A stretch of 64,000 bases of DNA from Amia ocellicauda (GCF_036373705.1 NC_089856.1:10937001-11001000); one strand, 5' to 3'; numbered from the stretch's first letter, positions 24,548-35,874 are shown. The notes: generated by a model from the sequence alone, not told the origin. Made by a program: numbers and translations.

Positions 24548-25866
24548 GTAGTCCCAAACACAGCTGCCACAAAGTCCGCCACTCCCCCTATTGTCTGTAG
24601 CATCCAACTAAATGACTGAGAGGGCGCTCCCAGCATGCCCCGTGCCCTCCTCAGGGACTGCCTGGCACAGTCTCTCTGAGCAGCGCCAGTTCTCTGGCAG
24701 ACAGTGCTACAGTACATTTAATCAGGGAAAAACTGCAACATGCAATACTCCATGTATTAACGATGACTTACATTTGATGCAACTGGCCACTTTTAGTTTG
24801 GCAATTCCTCCTGCTCCTTGTCCCCCTCGTTGGCAGATTCTGACTATCCACAATTGGATGGCAATAGTTTGTTGCCAACTCTTTTCTGAGTGATATTGCC
24901 ATTTTTCTCAATTTCAGTTTTTAGGAATATACACAGCTCTGTGTGGAGGTGGAGGTGAAAAAAACTGCACTTTTTTGTCATTGATGTTTTAGCAACAGCA
25001 AATAGCAACCAATACAAAAGACTGTTCAGTTGACAGTAGTTCAGACAGCACAGGCTTTCTGACAAAAGTAACAATGCTAGATATGCTTCAGAATGGAGAA
25101 TCTTCATTGCAAGCATTCCCTTTCATTCATATTCACCAACTTCACTCATCACTGTGGTACAAAGGAATGCATTTAAAAGTTTAGATAATAACTGAGGGTT
25201 GAGAATAGCTTAATAGAAGATTAAAACTATGTTTTATACGATTGTCTAAAAAACAATAACAAAAATGTAAACTATGTAGATGTGGCTCACTTTGCGGCTG
25301 TGTGTGGGATCTCTGTCTTTTGTGTGTTATTCTTTGGAAAGCGTTTGTAAGCTACCCTTCCTGATCCACTTGTTTGTTTGCTATGCTAGGTAAAAAAACG
25401 ATCCAGACTGTCAAATTTGAACAACTCTCAGAAAGGAGGTGATATATTAATAAAAAATAATTAAAGGCAAAGTTAAAAGTCCAAAGCCTTTTAGTATCTG
25501 CAAGACTGAAAGTTAGAGGTGTAGTTGTTTCTGTGTGGCAGCATAATTGTTACAATAGTTAATGTTCATAATTTGGAAATTATAAGTTTCCCTTTGTACA
25601 CTTGAAATGCAAATTTGAGAGGCTTTCATCTAGTGTTATTTTCCCTTGCATAGTTACATGGCATGTCAAATTATTGCAATAGGGTGCTCAATATTTCAAA
25701 GTCATATAATAACTTGAAAGAGTCCTTTAAAGGTTCAGGCGCTTTGTTAGAATTGCATTTGTAGAATTAATTAGTGCTACATAGGGCTAGACCTAACATT
25801 AAATTAAAGCATGATAGGGTACGGATTTGTACTTTGTGATTTGTGGGTAAGTCAAAGTTTGATTTG
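24548..25866. other. Non-coding stretch, nothing recognised
   Basis: AT-rich sequence between a Tc1 remnant and a hAT-type element. No open frame with recognisable features. Confidence 0.5.
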
Positions 25867-25874
25867 GTCTAGCC

Positions 25875-26406
25875 CAGGGGTAGTCAATTATTTTTTGTCA
25901 GGATCCACATTTATTGGTCAAGGTATAGTCAAGGTCCAGACTCCAGAGAGGGGGGATGGAAATTGCAAATCCAACTGCCCCTTTCACACATCAACCGATA
26001 TTATGCAGGCAAACTAGACGCGGTTCTGGTGCTTGTCAATCACACAGATCTATTTCGGTGTAGCTCTGTAATTGTAACGGGTGAGGATGCACAATTTTCT
26101 ATTTGTGCACCTGCTAGAAATATGCGTCTTCATTGGAAATCAGCTGTTTCCACCACTGATGTAGGAGTTTCTGAATACAAGTAATGGCACCATGCACCCC
26201 TCCGGTTGTGTGTGCACTTTTATATTTTGGAGGCGAGGTTGAAATATGTCCACATGACATCAACTAACTAACTAACTAACCGAACACAGGCTCTATATAC
26301 GACATCCCATATTAGTACTTAACATCCTATTGGCTAATAACCAGGAAGGGCTGCTACTGGGTTCCACACAATACTGGGCCCGCGGTCTGCCTATTGACTA
26401 CCCCAG
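25875..26406. mobile_element. Non-autonomous hAT-type element with 8-bp target duplication
   Basis: The left end CAGGGGTAGTCAAT and the right end ATTGACTACCCCAG are inverted repeats with one mismatch. Flanks are GTCTAGCC (25867-25874) and GTCTAGCT (26407-26414), a 7/8 match of the 8-bp duplication expected for hAT transposons. At 532 bp with no transposase it is a MITE. It contains a small (CTAA)n run near 26264-26282. Confidence 0.85.
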
Positions 26407-26414
26407 GTCTAGCT

Positions 26415-28080
26415 CTAGCCCATAATTTAGCATGATGGATATATAGTTGCCTGTGGTGCATTTGTATTCCTCCTCTGTACTCTGGCTGGAATTATGCTTT
26501 GTGAATGTTATTGCACTCGGTTTATTACCGAATATCTGTATACCAGTGGTTTCTCACATCCACCCAGCAAAAAGCAACTATGAAGCACTGGCTTTGAAAG
26601 GTGAAAAACTATTTTATTTGAACTCTTTTTGCTTTAACCTCACAGCGTGGTGTCTGTACTTTCCCTATATAAGATTCCCAACTCGCGTAATCCATATGTC
26701 AGCTGGTGATAGCAGTTTTTGTTGTGTTTTTTGGGGGGAAATTGTGCCTCCTGCTGGTACTGGCAAAGTATGTTTTCAGCTTCTCACAACCCTGCCCTGA
26801 GGATGGTGAAACTGTCCAGAGACTTTCATCCAGCAGTGTTGAAGTAGAAGCTGAAGATTATTGTTTTTATATATATTTGGTATGGGCACAAACTCATCAA
26901 AAAATCTATCACCTAGTGTATGTGTTACACAGAGCCATCCAAGAGGCAACATCTGGGGTCTCTAGAAGGGAAACTTTTGGTCTGCTAGACACACAAGGAT
27001 GAACACCGCACTCTCTGACACTGTGATCAGCCTGCTAAGGAGCAAGTGTTGTTACAATGACCTCTGCTGGGGAGAGTTTGAACTGTGCCTAAGTGAAACA
27101 ACAGGAGAACACTTGACTCTGCTACCCTTCTGTGAGGTGGTCATGTCCAGGCTTGCAGCTGGCTGCTGTGATGACTCAATAGACTGAATAACAAATGTGC
27201 AAGAAAGAGTTTTCATCAACGGACAAAGACGGAGCACTTGGCTTTAGGCGTCAGATGCAATCTGGATTGGTTTAGATCCAGGTGGGTAAGGTGCCAGGAT
27301 GGTAATGCTATATTTATACATTTGTTATTAGCAGTTCCCTGAAGTGACACACTGTTCGTATTTAACCATGTATCAAGAACATTTGCCCACATTGCGTGAG
27401 TGCCTGAAGTATAATCACACAGAGAGCTGAACACTTCCCACCCCACATGTCCAGAACCATCTCTACGCACTGGGCTTGTAATGCATGTTTAAAAAAGTCG
27501 CCAATGTGTGTGTTTGCACAACTATAGCAAACTGGGTATGAACAGAACTGCTGGATTATAATCATGTTTGGACTCCCCCTAGTGGCTATTCTTAGACCTC
27601 CCTAAACTGTCCTTCAGTGTTCCTGAGATGTGCACATATCTACAGGGTGTGTAGAGGAAAATGTTCACCATTATGCAAGTTTACCCTGGTAAATTTACCA
27701 TAGAATTTCTACACATTTAGTCTTACTATGGGCGGACCAAGGTTTCCTATTATTAAGTAGTAAATAGTAAACCTGCAATGGTAAACTTCCTAAGACAAAC
27801 CCACAGTAGTGTTGGAATACATTTACACTAATGAGTGGTGGCACCGTGTCCGGAGGGACACAGTGCCAGGCTCTTAGATCCCACAAAGAAACACACATAC
27901 AGCAACCAAACCAATCCACAAATCCACTGTCATGTCTCAGTCCATAAACAAAGTTCATATACATTTAAGTGAATAGCTCTTCCTCTGGTCTTCTCAATCT
28001 CAGACTCTCAATCACCACTCCACAAACCAGGAATAGATTTTTTTCATGCCAGCGCCATCTTAGTTTGAAATCGAGCCTCG
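26415..28080. other. Non-coding stretch, nothing recognised
   Basis: Several frames of 60 to 117 codons occur without recognisable motifs. Short TTTACC/GGTAAA inverted motifs cluster around 27675-27790, but no element can be delimited. Confidence 0.4.
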
Positions 28081-28110
28081 GAAAGCAACCATACATTCTG
28101 GCAGTCAGTC

Positions 28111-28299
28111 ATGGCAATCTGGTCCAAAAATCTTGAGTATTTACCAGAGATTACGCAGGTGGAAACAGAAAAGTGGGCCGATGAAGAAGGGAGAATTCCA
28201 AGGTCAAAGCAGGAGAAGGGGTACAGTGATTTAGTTGAGGGTTATGTGCATGATATCGTAGGGAACGGCAGATGTTTTTGCCATTTTTGCAAAAGGTGA
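28111..28299 (+). pseudogene. Fragment resembling the N-terminus of fish SWIM/YqaJ-type proteins
   Basis: A 62-codon frame starts at an ATG and contains LEYLPEITQVETEKWADEEG and EKGYSDLVEGYVHDIVGNG. From memory of the family, repeated fish genes with SWIM zinc-finger and YqaJ nuclease-like domains start with a similar LPPFT...EKGY...YVHD pattern. The frame stops before any zinc finger, and sequence beyond 28310 shows no continuation, so this is a broken fragment. The assignment rests on motif memory only. Confidence 0.35.
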
Positions 28300-28559
28300 A
28301 ACGGCAATCTCGGCTATCATTCTCCAGGCCAGGCAGAGAATAAACAGATTTTAAAAAGCATGTGTGAAGTTTGTTTTTCCCGTTTGCTTCAAAAAATGTA
28401 GTGATTCACCATGCAATAAGAGCCAAATAATCCCATAAAATTGCACATTGAAAATCCCCCCCAACTAAGCGCCAGACCGATGTGATTTTCTAGGAGAAAC
28501 ACTGCCATCATAAATAACTATTCCATAGCTCGACAAGTCTTATATTCTGCTAGCATATA

Positions 28560-29774
28560 CACTCACCTAAAGGATTATTAGGAACACCTGTTCAATTTCT
28601 CATTAATGCAATTATCTAACCAACCAATCACATGGCAGTTGCTTCAATGCATTTAGAGGTGTGGTCCTGGTCAAGACAATCTCCTGAACTCCAAACTGAA
28701 TGTCTGAATGGGAAAGAAAGGTGATTTAAGCAATTTTGAGCGTGGCATGGTTGCCAGACGGGCCGGTCTGAGTATTTCACAATCTGTTCAGTTACTGGGA
28801 TTTTCACGCACAACCATTTCTAGGGTTTACAAAGAATGGTGTGAAAAGGGAAAAACATCCAGTATGCGGCAGTCCTGTGGGCGAAAATGCCTTGTTGATG
28901 CTAGAGGTCAGAGGAGAATGGGCCGACTGATTCAAGCTGATAGAAGAGCAACTTTGACTGAAATAACCACTCGTTACAACCGAGGTATGCAGCAAAGCAT
29001 TTGTGAAGCCACAACACGTACAACCTTGAGGCGGATGGGCTACAACAGCAGAAGACCCCACCGGGTACCACTCATCTCCACTACAAATAGGAAAAAGAGG
29101 CTACAATTTGCACAAGCTCACCAAAATTGGACAGTTGAAGACTGGAAAAATGTTGCCTGGTCTGATGAGTCTCGATTTCTGTTGAGACATTCAGATGGTA
29201 GAGTCAGAATTTGGCGTAAACAGAATGAGAACATGGATCCATCATGCCTTGTTACCACTGTGCAGGCTGGTGGTGGTGGTGTAATGGTGTGGGGGATGTT
29301 TTCTTGGCACACTTTAGGTCCCTTAGTGCCAATTGGGCATCATTTAAATGCCACGGCCTACCTGAGCATTGTTTCTGACCATGTCCATCCCTTTATGACC
29401 ACCATGTACCCATCCTCTGATGGCTACTTCCAGCAGGATAATGCACCATGTCACAAAGGTCGAATCATTTCAAATTGGTTTCTTGAACATGACAATGAGT
29501 TCACTGTACTAAACTGGCCCCCACAGTCACCAGATCTCAACCCAATAGAGCATCTTTGGGATGTGGTGGAACGGGAGCTTCGTGCCCTGGATGTGCATCC
29601 CACAAATCTCCATCAACTGCAAGACGCTATCCTATCAATATGGGCCAACATTTCTAAAGAATGCTTTCAGCACCTTGTTGAATCAATGCCACGTAGAATT
29701 AAGGCAGTTCTGAAGGCGAAAGGGGGTCAAACACAGTATTAGTATGGTGTTCCTAATAATCCTTTAGGTGAGTG
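28560..29774 (+). mobile_element. Complete DD36E Tc1-like transposon, copy 1
   Basis: A perfect 29-bp terminal inverted repeat begins CACTCACCTAAAGGATTATT. TA lies on both sides (28558-28559 and 29775-29776). Length is 1215 bp. One intact transposase frame fills the element. The same family occurs at 33383, 40651 and 56371. Structure and an open frame indicate a young, possibly still mobile copy. Confidence 0.96.
28708..29742 (+). CDS. Tc1-like (DD36E) transposase, intact, 344 aa
   Basis: The enzyme would cut the element out and insert it at TA dinucleotides in nuclear DNA. The N-terminal paired-like HTH runs from about residue 10 to 110 ([20 protein letters not shown]; then a Gly-Arg-rich linker; [19 protein letters not shown]). 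Catalytic residues are the Asp of AWSDESRF, the Asp of QQDNAPCHK and the Glu of [11 protein letters not shown] count 36 residues between the last two, so DD36E and not DD34E, as described for the Incomer group of Tc1/mariner. Compared with the copy at 56403-57443 it lacks two residues near position 16 (MVARRAG against MVVGARRAG), a 6-nt in-frame deletion. No stop or frameshift interrupts it. Confidence 0.95.
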   Translation: MGKKGDLSNFERGMVARRAGLSISQSVQLLGFSRTTISRVYKEWCEKGKTSSMRQSCGRKCLVDARGQRRMGRLIQADRRATLTEITTRYNRGMQQSICEATTRTTLRRMGYNSRRPHRVPLISTTNRKKRLQFAQAHQNWTVEDWKNVAWSDESRFLLRHSDGRVRIWRKQNENMDPSCLVTTVQAGGGGVMVWGMFSWHTLGPLVPIGHHLNATAYLSIVSDHVHPFMTTMYPSSDGYFQQDNAPCHKGRIISNWFLEHDNEFTVLNWPPQSPDLNPIEHLWDVVERELRALDVHPTNLHQLQDAILSIWANISKECFQHLVESMPRRIKAVLKAKGGQTQY

Positions 29775-29776
29775 TA

Positions 29777-29877
29777 GATCTAGATTAAATAGTTGCAGTG
29801 AAAGAGGAAGACAGTGGTTGCAGCTTGAGAGGGCTGTGTTTTCGATCAATGAAAAGAGTGAAGGGAGCTAACACGCA

Positions 29878-29917
<40 letters not shown>

Positions 29918-30838
29918 TTTTTTTCTGACTGACATAACATAGCCTTCTGAGACTGGTTTAAACTGGCTTACAGTCAATAGGTACATTAATGTTTTAAGGC
30001 ATTATTAGTACACCAATTTATAATTTATTGTAGTGTTCTTTCCATATAGGAATTTAATGCCCTTTAATTTGATATACAGAACATGCATGTAACACACACC
30101 AGTCTTTACAGACCAAACAAATAAGAATACAGTAAATAACAGGAAAACATCATCCTTGAAGTTTAATAGACACTCTATTGATAGCCATGGTTGAAAATAA
30201 TATCAGTACTGGGCATACCAAAAGTAACACATTTATACTTTAACTTTAACTAGAAAAAGCTATATTATACTTTTTATTAATAATCAATATTATTATTAGG
30301 TTACTTAGGATACACTCTTATATAAAATGACTTACATGGAGTAACAAACACTTAATCACATTTTGTAAATACAGGTCTTGTAAGCAGTCCAATCAATACC
30401 AATCAATACCAATTGGAAAAACTCCTAAAAAAAATTGGTCTAATGTCTCTGCAAATTGTGATAACCCAGGCTTTCCTCTTTTGTTTTTCTACTGGAAATG
30501 TGTGAAATGACAGGGCTTTATCTCGGTCATAACGGGAATCACTCACAAGGTTAGGAACACAACAGTGATACACATTTGGTTATCACACTTCTGGAACTGA
30601 TGCTTTCCGAGCCTCGTTTTCGCTGGGACTATGAATAAGGTCCATTATGACTATAGAAATAATAAGCTGTAGTTTGTGTAGTTTATTTACACTTAAATGT
30701 TACAAAGGAGTTTTGTAAAGGGGCGGGGGGTTAAAACTATACAGCAATGTGTTAGTGCTAGTGCATTTGAATGAGAAATTATGATAAAACTGAAGACATT
30801 TTAAAAGAAATCAATATTTGTATTGAATAAAATTAATA
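29777..30838. other. Non-coding stretch with an (AT)n(T)n tract
   Basis: AT repeats at about 29877-29900 pass into a run of about 25 T residues to 29924. No gene is recognised. Confidence 0.5.
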
Positions 30839-30878
30839 AATAATTGTTCCCAGTAATCCTGCTGAAGCAAGGGGACAC

Positions 30879-31440
30879 TCAGCACTTGGCTTTCTTGTGC
30901 ACTGGCTCCAGGCAGACATCCACCTCTGCCTGGGAAGGAGATCTGTTGTGCCCCCCAGTGGAGAAGCTGTCCTCCCTCATGCTGGAGGGGCTTGGTGGGC
31001 AGCCCTGGCCAGGCTGCAGGGTCTCCGTTTGGGGCTTCAGGTCAGGAATGAGGGCAGCAGTCTGTGTACAGCCCTCCTCCAGCTCTGTCTCCTCCACCTG
31101 GGATGACACACAGTGCTGAGACAGAGACACACCTGCGATACCACTGATCAACACTGCCCATCTTTCACTGCCCCACTGGACCTCTGCATTGACCAAGGAG
31201 TCACAAGGGCCACAGGAAGCAGAGGCCTCAGCCTCCTCTAGGGCTGCAGTGCCAGGAGGGGCCTGTGGGTTTTGATGAGTCCAGTCCCTCTTCAGGACGA
31301 TTCTGCAGGGGATCGATTCCCAGAAGACCATGTTGCCATGCTTGGTTTTCTTGGAGTGAGTAATGGAGGCTGAGTAACCCTGCAGACCGAGGCCACAGTA
31401 ACCATGATGACAGTGCTCTGCCCAGTGCTGAAATGGTTTT
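30879..31440 (-). pseudogene. Coding-like exon, copy 2 (minus strand), open; family not identified
   Basis: The minus-strand frame is open from a CATTTCAG acceptor-like site near 31440 to a TGA at 30879-30881, about 187 codons. It begins HWAEHCHHGYCGL, continues KKTKHGNMVFWESIPCRI, TAALEEAEA, SCGPCDSLVNAEVQW and ERWAVLISGIAGVSL, and ends CLEPVHKKAKC. The first internal ATG is at 31331. It is the intact counterpart of the broken plus-strand copy at 9402-10061. The lysine-rich C-terminus would fit a nuclear protein. There is no visible first exon, promoter or neighbouring partner, so it may be a terminal exon of an unrecognised gene or a duplicated fragment. I do not recognise the family and label it pseudogene only for caution. 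Confidence 0.4.
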
Positions 31441-31584
31441 CAGCTATTTCACTATTTGAGGTTAACAGAAATTGTGCCCTACAATGGAATCTTCTGTTAG
31501 AGATTAAATTATACAAATAAAATTATAGGAAAATTCAATACTTTGTCACCAGCTTACGTTTTGCCAGAAACATTTAATATGTTT

Positions 31585-31800
31585 GAAGACAAGAAAGCTT
31601 ATACTGCTATCAGTTTCTCTCTTTCTATAGGAAATTACTTTTGTTGTACTTTGCTGGTGAATCCAGAACCCATTCCTGAGTTGTTGATCTGGTTTCTATA
31701 CAATAGATTATAGAATGTTATAGAATGTTCATATTGTGATGTCATGTTCTAGAATGTTTTGTTGGTAGTAACCAATAAACACAAATCATAACCTTAACCA
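31585..31800 (+). repeat. Dispersed repeat F, copy 2
   Basis: Matches 9056-9290 in the same orientation, with shared strings CCAGAACCCATTCCTGAGTT and GTGATGTCATGTTCTAGAAT. It adjoins the coding-like exon at 30879-31440, which is inverted relative to its other copy. Confidence 0.75.
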
Positions 31801-31834
31801 ATTTCGTCTGGAATCAGAGAAAGACCAGCACTTA

Positions 31835-32671
31835 CAGTGGCTCTCAAAAGTATTCACCTCGCTTAGACTTTTCCACATTTCACGGTGTTACAACATTAAA
31901 TCAGAATGGATTGAATTTTTGCCACTGATCAACACAGAAAATGTCCATAATATCAAAGTGAAAAATATAATCTGCAAATTGTTTTAAATTACAAATACAA
32001 AACAGAATAATTGAATGCATAAGTAATCACCCTCTTCAGTCAATATTTGGTAGAGGCACTTTTGGCAGCAATTACAGTCATGAGTATGTAGATAAGTCTC
32101 TATCAGCTTTGCACATCTGGACACAGCAATTTTTGCACATTCTTCTTTGCAAAATTACTCCAGCTCTATCAAGTTGGATAGGGACCTTTGGTGAACAGCA
32201 ATTTTCAACATATTCTCAATTGGATTGAGGTCCAGGCTTTGAATGGCACTCCAGGAGATTCAGTTTTTTGTTTTTAAAGACACTCCAGTGTGGCTTTGGC
32301 TGTATGTTTGGGGTCATTGTAATGCTGGAAGATTAATCTTCTCCCAAGTCTAAGGTCTCTTGCAGACTTCAGCAGGTTTATTTCCAGGATTTCTCTGTAC
32401 TTTGCTGCATCCATTTTGCCTTCAATCTTTACAAGGTTTCCAGGTCCAGATGCAGAGAAGCATCCCCATAGCATGATGCTGCCACCACCATAGGTAGGGA
32501 TGGTGTTCTCAGGATGATGTACGGTGTTAGGATTGCCAAAATGCTCTATTTTTTGTCTCAGACTATAGACTCTTCCTCCACTTGGTCTCAGTCTCCGACA
32601 TGCCTTCTGGCAAACTCTAGCCCAGATTTGTTGTGAGTGTTTCTCTCCCATAAAGGCCACTTTTGTGAAGC
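31835..32671 (-). mobile_element. Tc1-like transposon, 5'-truncated and mutated
   Basis: The 3' terminus CAGTGGCTCTCAAAAGTATT follows a TA at 31833-31834. Sequence rising to about 32671 matches the C-terminal two thirds of a Tc1 transposase on the minus strand. The opposite terminus and HTH region are absent. This is a different family from the CACTCACC and CAGTGGGGG elements. Confidence 0.8.
32274..32660 (-). pseudogene. Tc1 transposase remnant with substituted catalytic Asp
   Basis: The 128-codon frame includes [16 protein letters not shown], a typical Tc1 core string, and [14 protein letters not shown]. Family members have Asp where this copy has Tyr (QHDNDPKH normally), so the second catalytic Asp is lost. 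A stop follows shortly after, and the NPIEN Glu region lies beyond in a broken context around 32210. Inactive. Confidence 0.8.
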
Positions 32672-32689
32672 ACCCCAGTGTTATTTTTT

Positions 32690-33382
32690 AATAAACTCCG
32701 ACAGACCAGCATTTTAACACGTCTGTCCTCTCTTTATTTGTACACACACAGTTTACGTAAAGCAGCAAAACAGTTTGCAGCAAGCAGCTTGCGCCCGCGG
32801 TCCGTAGTATGGCATCTGTCACTTAGCAACAGAACCAACAGGACAGCGTTATTTAAGAACAGAACTACACAACAGCTCATGGCCGGAGCACCCGAGTTAT
32901 TGTTGCAGTATGCAGTGTCTCCCAACTCAGCCGTGGAAGACTAACTCCTTTAGAGTTGACATAGGCCTCTTGGTGGCCTCCCTGACTATTACCCTTCTCG
33001 CCAGGATACTCAGTTTTTGAGGACAGCCTGATCTTGGTGTAACCCACTTCCTTCGTACTCTGCGTTGAAACTTTTTTTTTTCCTCTTTTCGTGTGCACTG
33101 ATTTCCACTCAGTGCAGGCCCACGTAAAGCAGACAGGACGACATTTCATAAATCAACAGCTTTTATTGCTCTGCGCATGCAGCGTCGGGTCTGTAAGAAG
33201 CAAGCCCGGAGTGCTCAGATAAAATAAGTGTAATACCAAAAAAACCAATCACGTTTACATTGCTAGTATACACGATATTAACATGTGTTAACCATGTTTC
33301 GCTGCACTTAGCATACAAAAATTATATCAAAAAAATGTTAAAATAACACAATGCTCTATATGTGTATCTCATAACAAACATA
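32690..33382. other. Non-coding stretch, possible unidentified repeat
   Basis: Two segments resemble each other loosely (ACGTAAAGCAG with a TTTATTNNT block near 32740-32770 and near 33120-33170). No element ends or coding frame can be supported. Confidence 0.35.
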
Positions 33383-33712
33383 CACTCACCTAAAGGATTA
33401 TTAGGAACACCATACTAATACTGTGTTTGACCCCCTTTCGCCTTCAGAACTGCCTTAATTCTACGTGGCATTGATTCAACAAGGTGCTGAAAGCATTCTT
33501 TAGAAATGTTGGCCCATATTGATAGGATAGCATCTTGCAGTTGATGGAGATTTGTGGGATGCACATCCAGGGCACGAAGCTCCCGTTCCACCACATCCCA
33601 AAGATGCTCTATTGGGTTGAGATCTGGTGACTGTGGGGGCCAGTTTAGTACAGTGAACTCATTGTCATGTTCAAGAAACCAATTTGAAATGATTCGACCT
33701 TTGTGACATGGT
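33383..33712 (-). mobile_element. DD36E Tc1-like transposon, copy 2, truncated
   Basis: Begins with the same CACTCACCTAAAGGATTATT terminus after TA at 33381-33382 and matches the 3' end of copy 1 on the minus strand. Homology stops abruptly at about 33712, within the transposase codons after the second catalytic Asp. About 330 bp remain, carrying the NPIEHLWD region and the C-terminus but no HTH and no second terminus. Confidence 0.93.
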
Positions 33713-34296
33713 GAGCAGAAATCTTTATCAAAAAGAATGATTGAAAGTAATAGTTTAAACAGAACAAACTAATCACAATACAAGACCGTAAAATATAACT
33801 ATACGTAAAACCTAACGCCAGTACAAATACAAAATAACTAACCAAATGGTGCAAACTAAAATAAAATAGAAAAACAATAAAAACAACCCAATAGTGAAAA
33901 CAGCGATTGATGCTCGCTACAATAAAAACACATACAATTAACAATTGAATACATTCAGATCTCAAATACAAGTGCTTAACATCACTAAAATAAAATAAAA
34001 AACATTTACCTTGGGCAACCACAACCAGGATGCGAAATGTGCCACCCAATCTTGCCCAATAAATAGACAATATTAGGATACTAGTATATAGATGTGATGT
34101 AACAGAATAGAATAGAATAGAATACTTGGGCGATGCAGCCAGGCTTACCAACAACAGCAGAAAGCAACACTGCTAGACTGGCCCCGTGTCTGTGTTATAG
34201 CGACTCTTGCTTAAAATAACAGCAAGTTTAAATAGCAACAACCTGGCAATTATTCAATTAGGACACCGGCTGCAATTAGGGAACAATGCATCAAAC

Positions 34297-34350
<54 letters not shown>

Positions 34351-35800
34351 GTCTTAGTAGGTCAATTCAATGAACTGAAAGCAGCGTACTAACTAGTATG
34401 CAAGATTAATACCTATTGCAACTACTTGAAATTCATAGTAACGTATTTATGGGCGCCAAATGTAAAACAGCGCACACTCCTTTCCGAGTATCTTTTTTCA
34501 CAGATTTACCTTTTTTTTTTTTAAATACCTAAGAAGCTTTTTGCACATTTATAAATATTTTGTTTGTTTAAATACTTAAATAAATGTTAAATCTCAGTTT
34601 TTTTTAATAAATATTTATCATTTGATTAAATATTTAACTAAATCCTCACAAAATAAATATATAGCTGTAAATTAAATATAGCTTTTAATCTATAGCCTAA
34701 CAACAAATTTATACAACTATATTAATTGTATATACATAAGCTACAGACAGTACATAGCCATACATATGTATAGCAAGCAAATGCATGACTAACCAGCGCT
34801 TTGCGCTTAATCTGTATTAGACAGGTTGGTTACGTAGCACTTTGACTTAAAATTGTAAACATTTTATATACAATACCTTTTCCTTGACCTCATAATCCAC
34901 ATTTTCTCTTGTCTGATTCCTTGATGACATACTTGTTGGGTTGCTAAACTCGTTTTTGGGCTTACCACCATCTGATTGAAATAAACTACGGAGTTCCCCA
35001 TTTACACAGCTGTGTGTCAGGCTTTGTGTTTCTCTCCTCTCCACAGTATTCGAGACTGAATGTATTTTTTCTGTCGATAGTAGTTTTTCTATTAAATTTG
35101 ACTTGTTTCCTATAACTAAACCTTTGACGTCACCCATCTGGTCTCGATTTCATGTGTAGAGAGCGCAATATTTATTTTCACATTGTTATATTGGTCGATT
35201 TATTTATACATAGGCTAATTATTATATAATTTGACTGTTTCAGTGCATGGTGGACTATATGGTGCCCGGGCAGGTAAGTGGTTCAGCGTTGAGCTCCAAC
35301 TTGGGACCACAACTTGTACAGGGGATTGGTGTTGCAGGTGCCAGGTTTGAACCTCTGCCTGTGCATTACATTAGTTATGTTCTTTAAAATAATTCAATGT
35401 TGTATTCAATGTTTAGTCTAGATACTGTATTTGAGCAATGTGAAATGCAATTTAGTCATGTGTTTTTGTGCCATAAATACATTTTCATACACAAATGTCT
35501 TAGTCACAATTTTTTCTTTATACATTTCGGTGATATGAATTCACAAACAAAAAATAATTAAGCAGAAAAAATATTGATATTCTACTAAAGAAATGTAGCA
35601 TTGTAACACAATTAGCATCAACAATACGCAATAGCATGTCACCACCTGTGTTATGTCAATAGGCTACAAACAATCGCTCACATTTGCTAGTTGAGTGGAG
35701 ACTCACTTTCTCATCTGTCTTCACTTTCTGTTTGGTAGCCTAACAACAAACTTAATCCTTAGTACCATACCAATACACAAAAGAAACGAAAAACCAACAA
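33713..35800. other. AT-rich intergenic stretch with (TAA)n, no gene recognised
   Basis: Contains a short ATAGA pentanucleotide run near 34100-34122 and a TAA microsatellite at 34297-34350. The 169-codon minus-strand frame at 33645-34154 is hydrophobic low-complexity translation of AT-rich DNA fused to the Tc1 remnant. It is not a supported gene. Confidence 0.45.
34297..34350. repeat. Microsatellite (TAA)n
   Basis: About 18 uninterrupted AAT/TAA units. Confidence 0.97.
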
Positions 35801-35868
35801 ACCCCAAACTCTTGGTATGGAAGACAGGACAAGTGAAAGTCAAGACACGTTGTGTTGAAGCACTCAGA

Positions 35869-35874
35869 TTTATT
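35869..35874 (-). terminator. Candidate polyadenylation signal of keratin B
   Basis: The minus-strand AATAAA is followed by a GT-rich stretch and lies where the duplicated unit begins. Other AATAAA candidates closer to the stop codon are at 36564-36569 (conserved in keratin C) and 36675-36680. Which one is used cannot be told from sequence. Confidence 0.35.

Noticed and set aside
26264..26282. (CTAA)n run as a possible CRISPR or satellite array
   Set aside because: Only about five tetranucleotide units without spacers, lying within a MITE. No CRISPR array exists in this window.
28804..29312. Minus-strand frames across the Tc1-like element (and counterparts at 41365-41804 and 56791-57523)
   Set aside because: Shadows of the transposase gene, repeated because the element is repeated.
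33645..34154. Minus-strand hydrophobic frame of 169 codons
   Set aside because: Compositional product of AT-rich DNA fused to the truncated Tc1 remnant. The hydrophobicity follows from T-rich codons.
35230..35370. tRNA-like boxes (GGTAAGTGGTTCAGCG and GGTTTGAACCTC) suggesting a SINE or tRNA
   Set aside because: Spacing and body do not form a tRNA cloverleaf or match the SINE seen elsewhere. Too weak to call.
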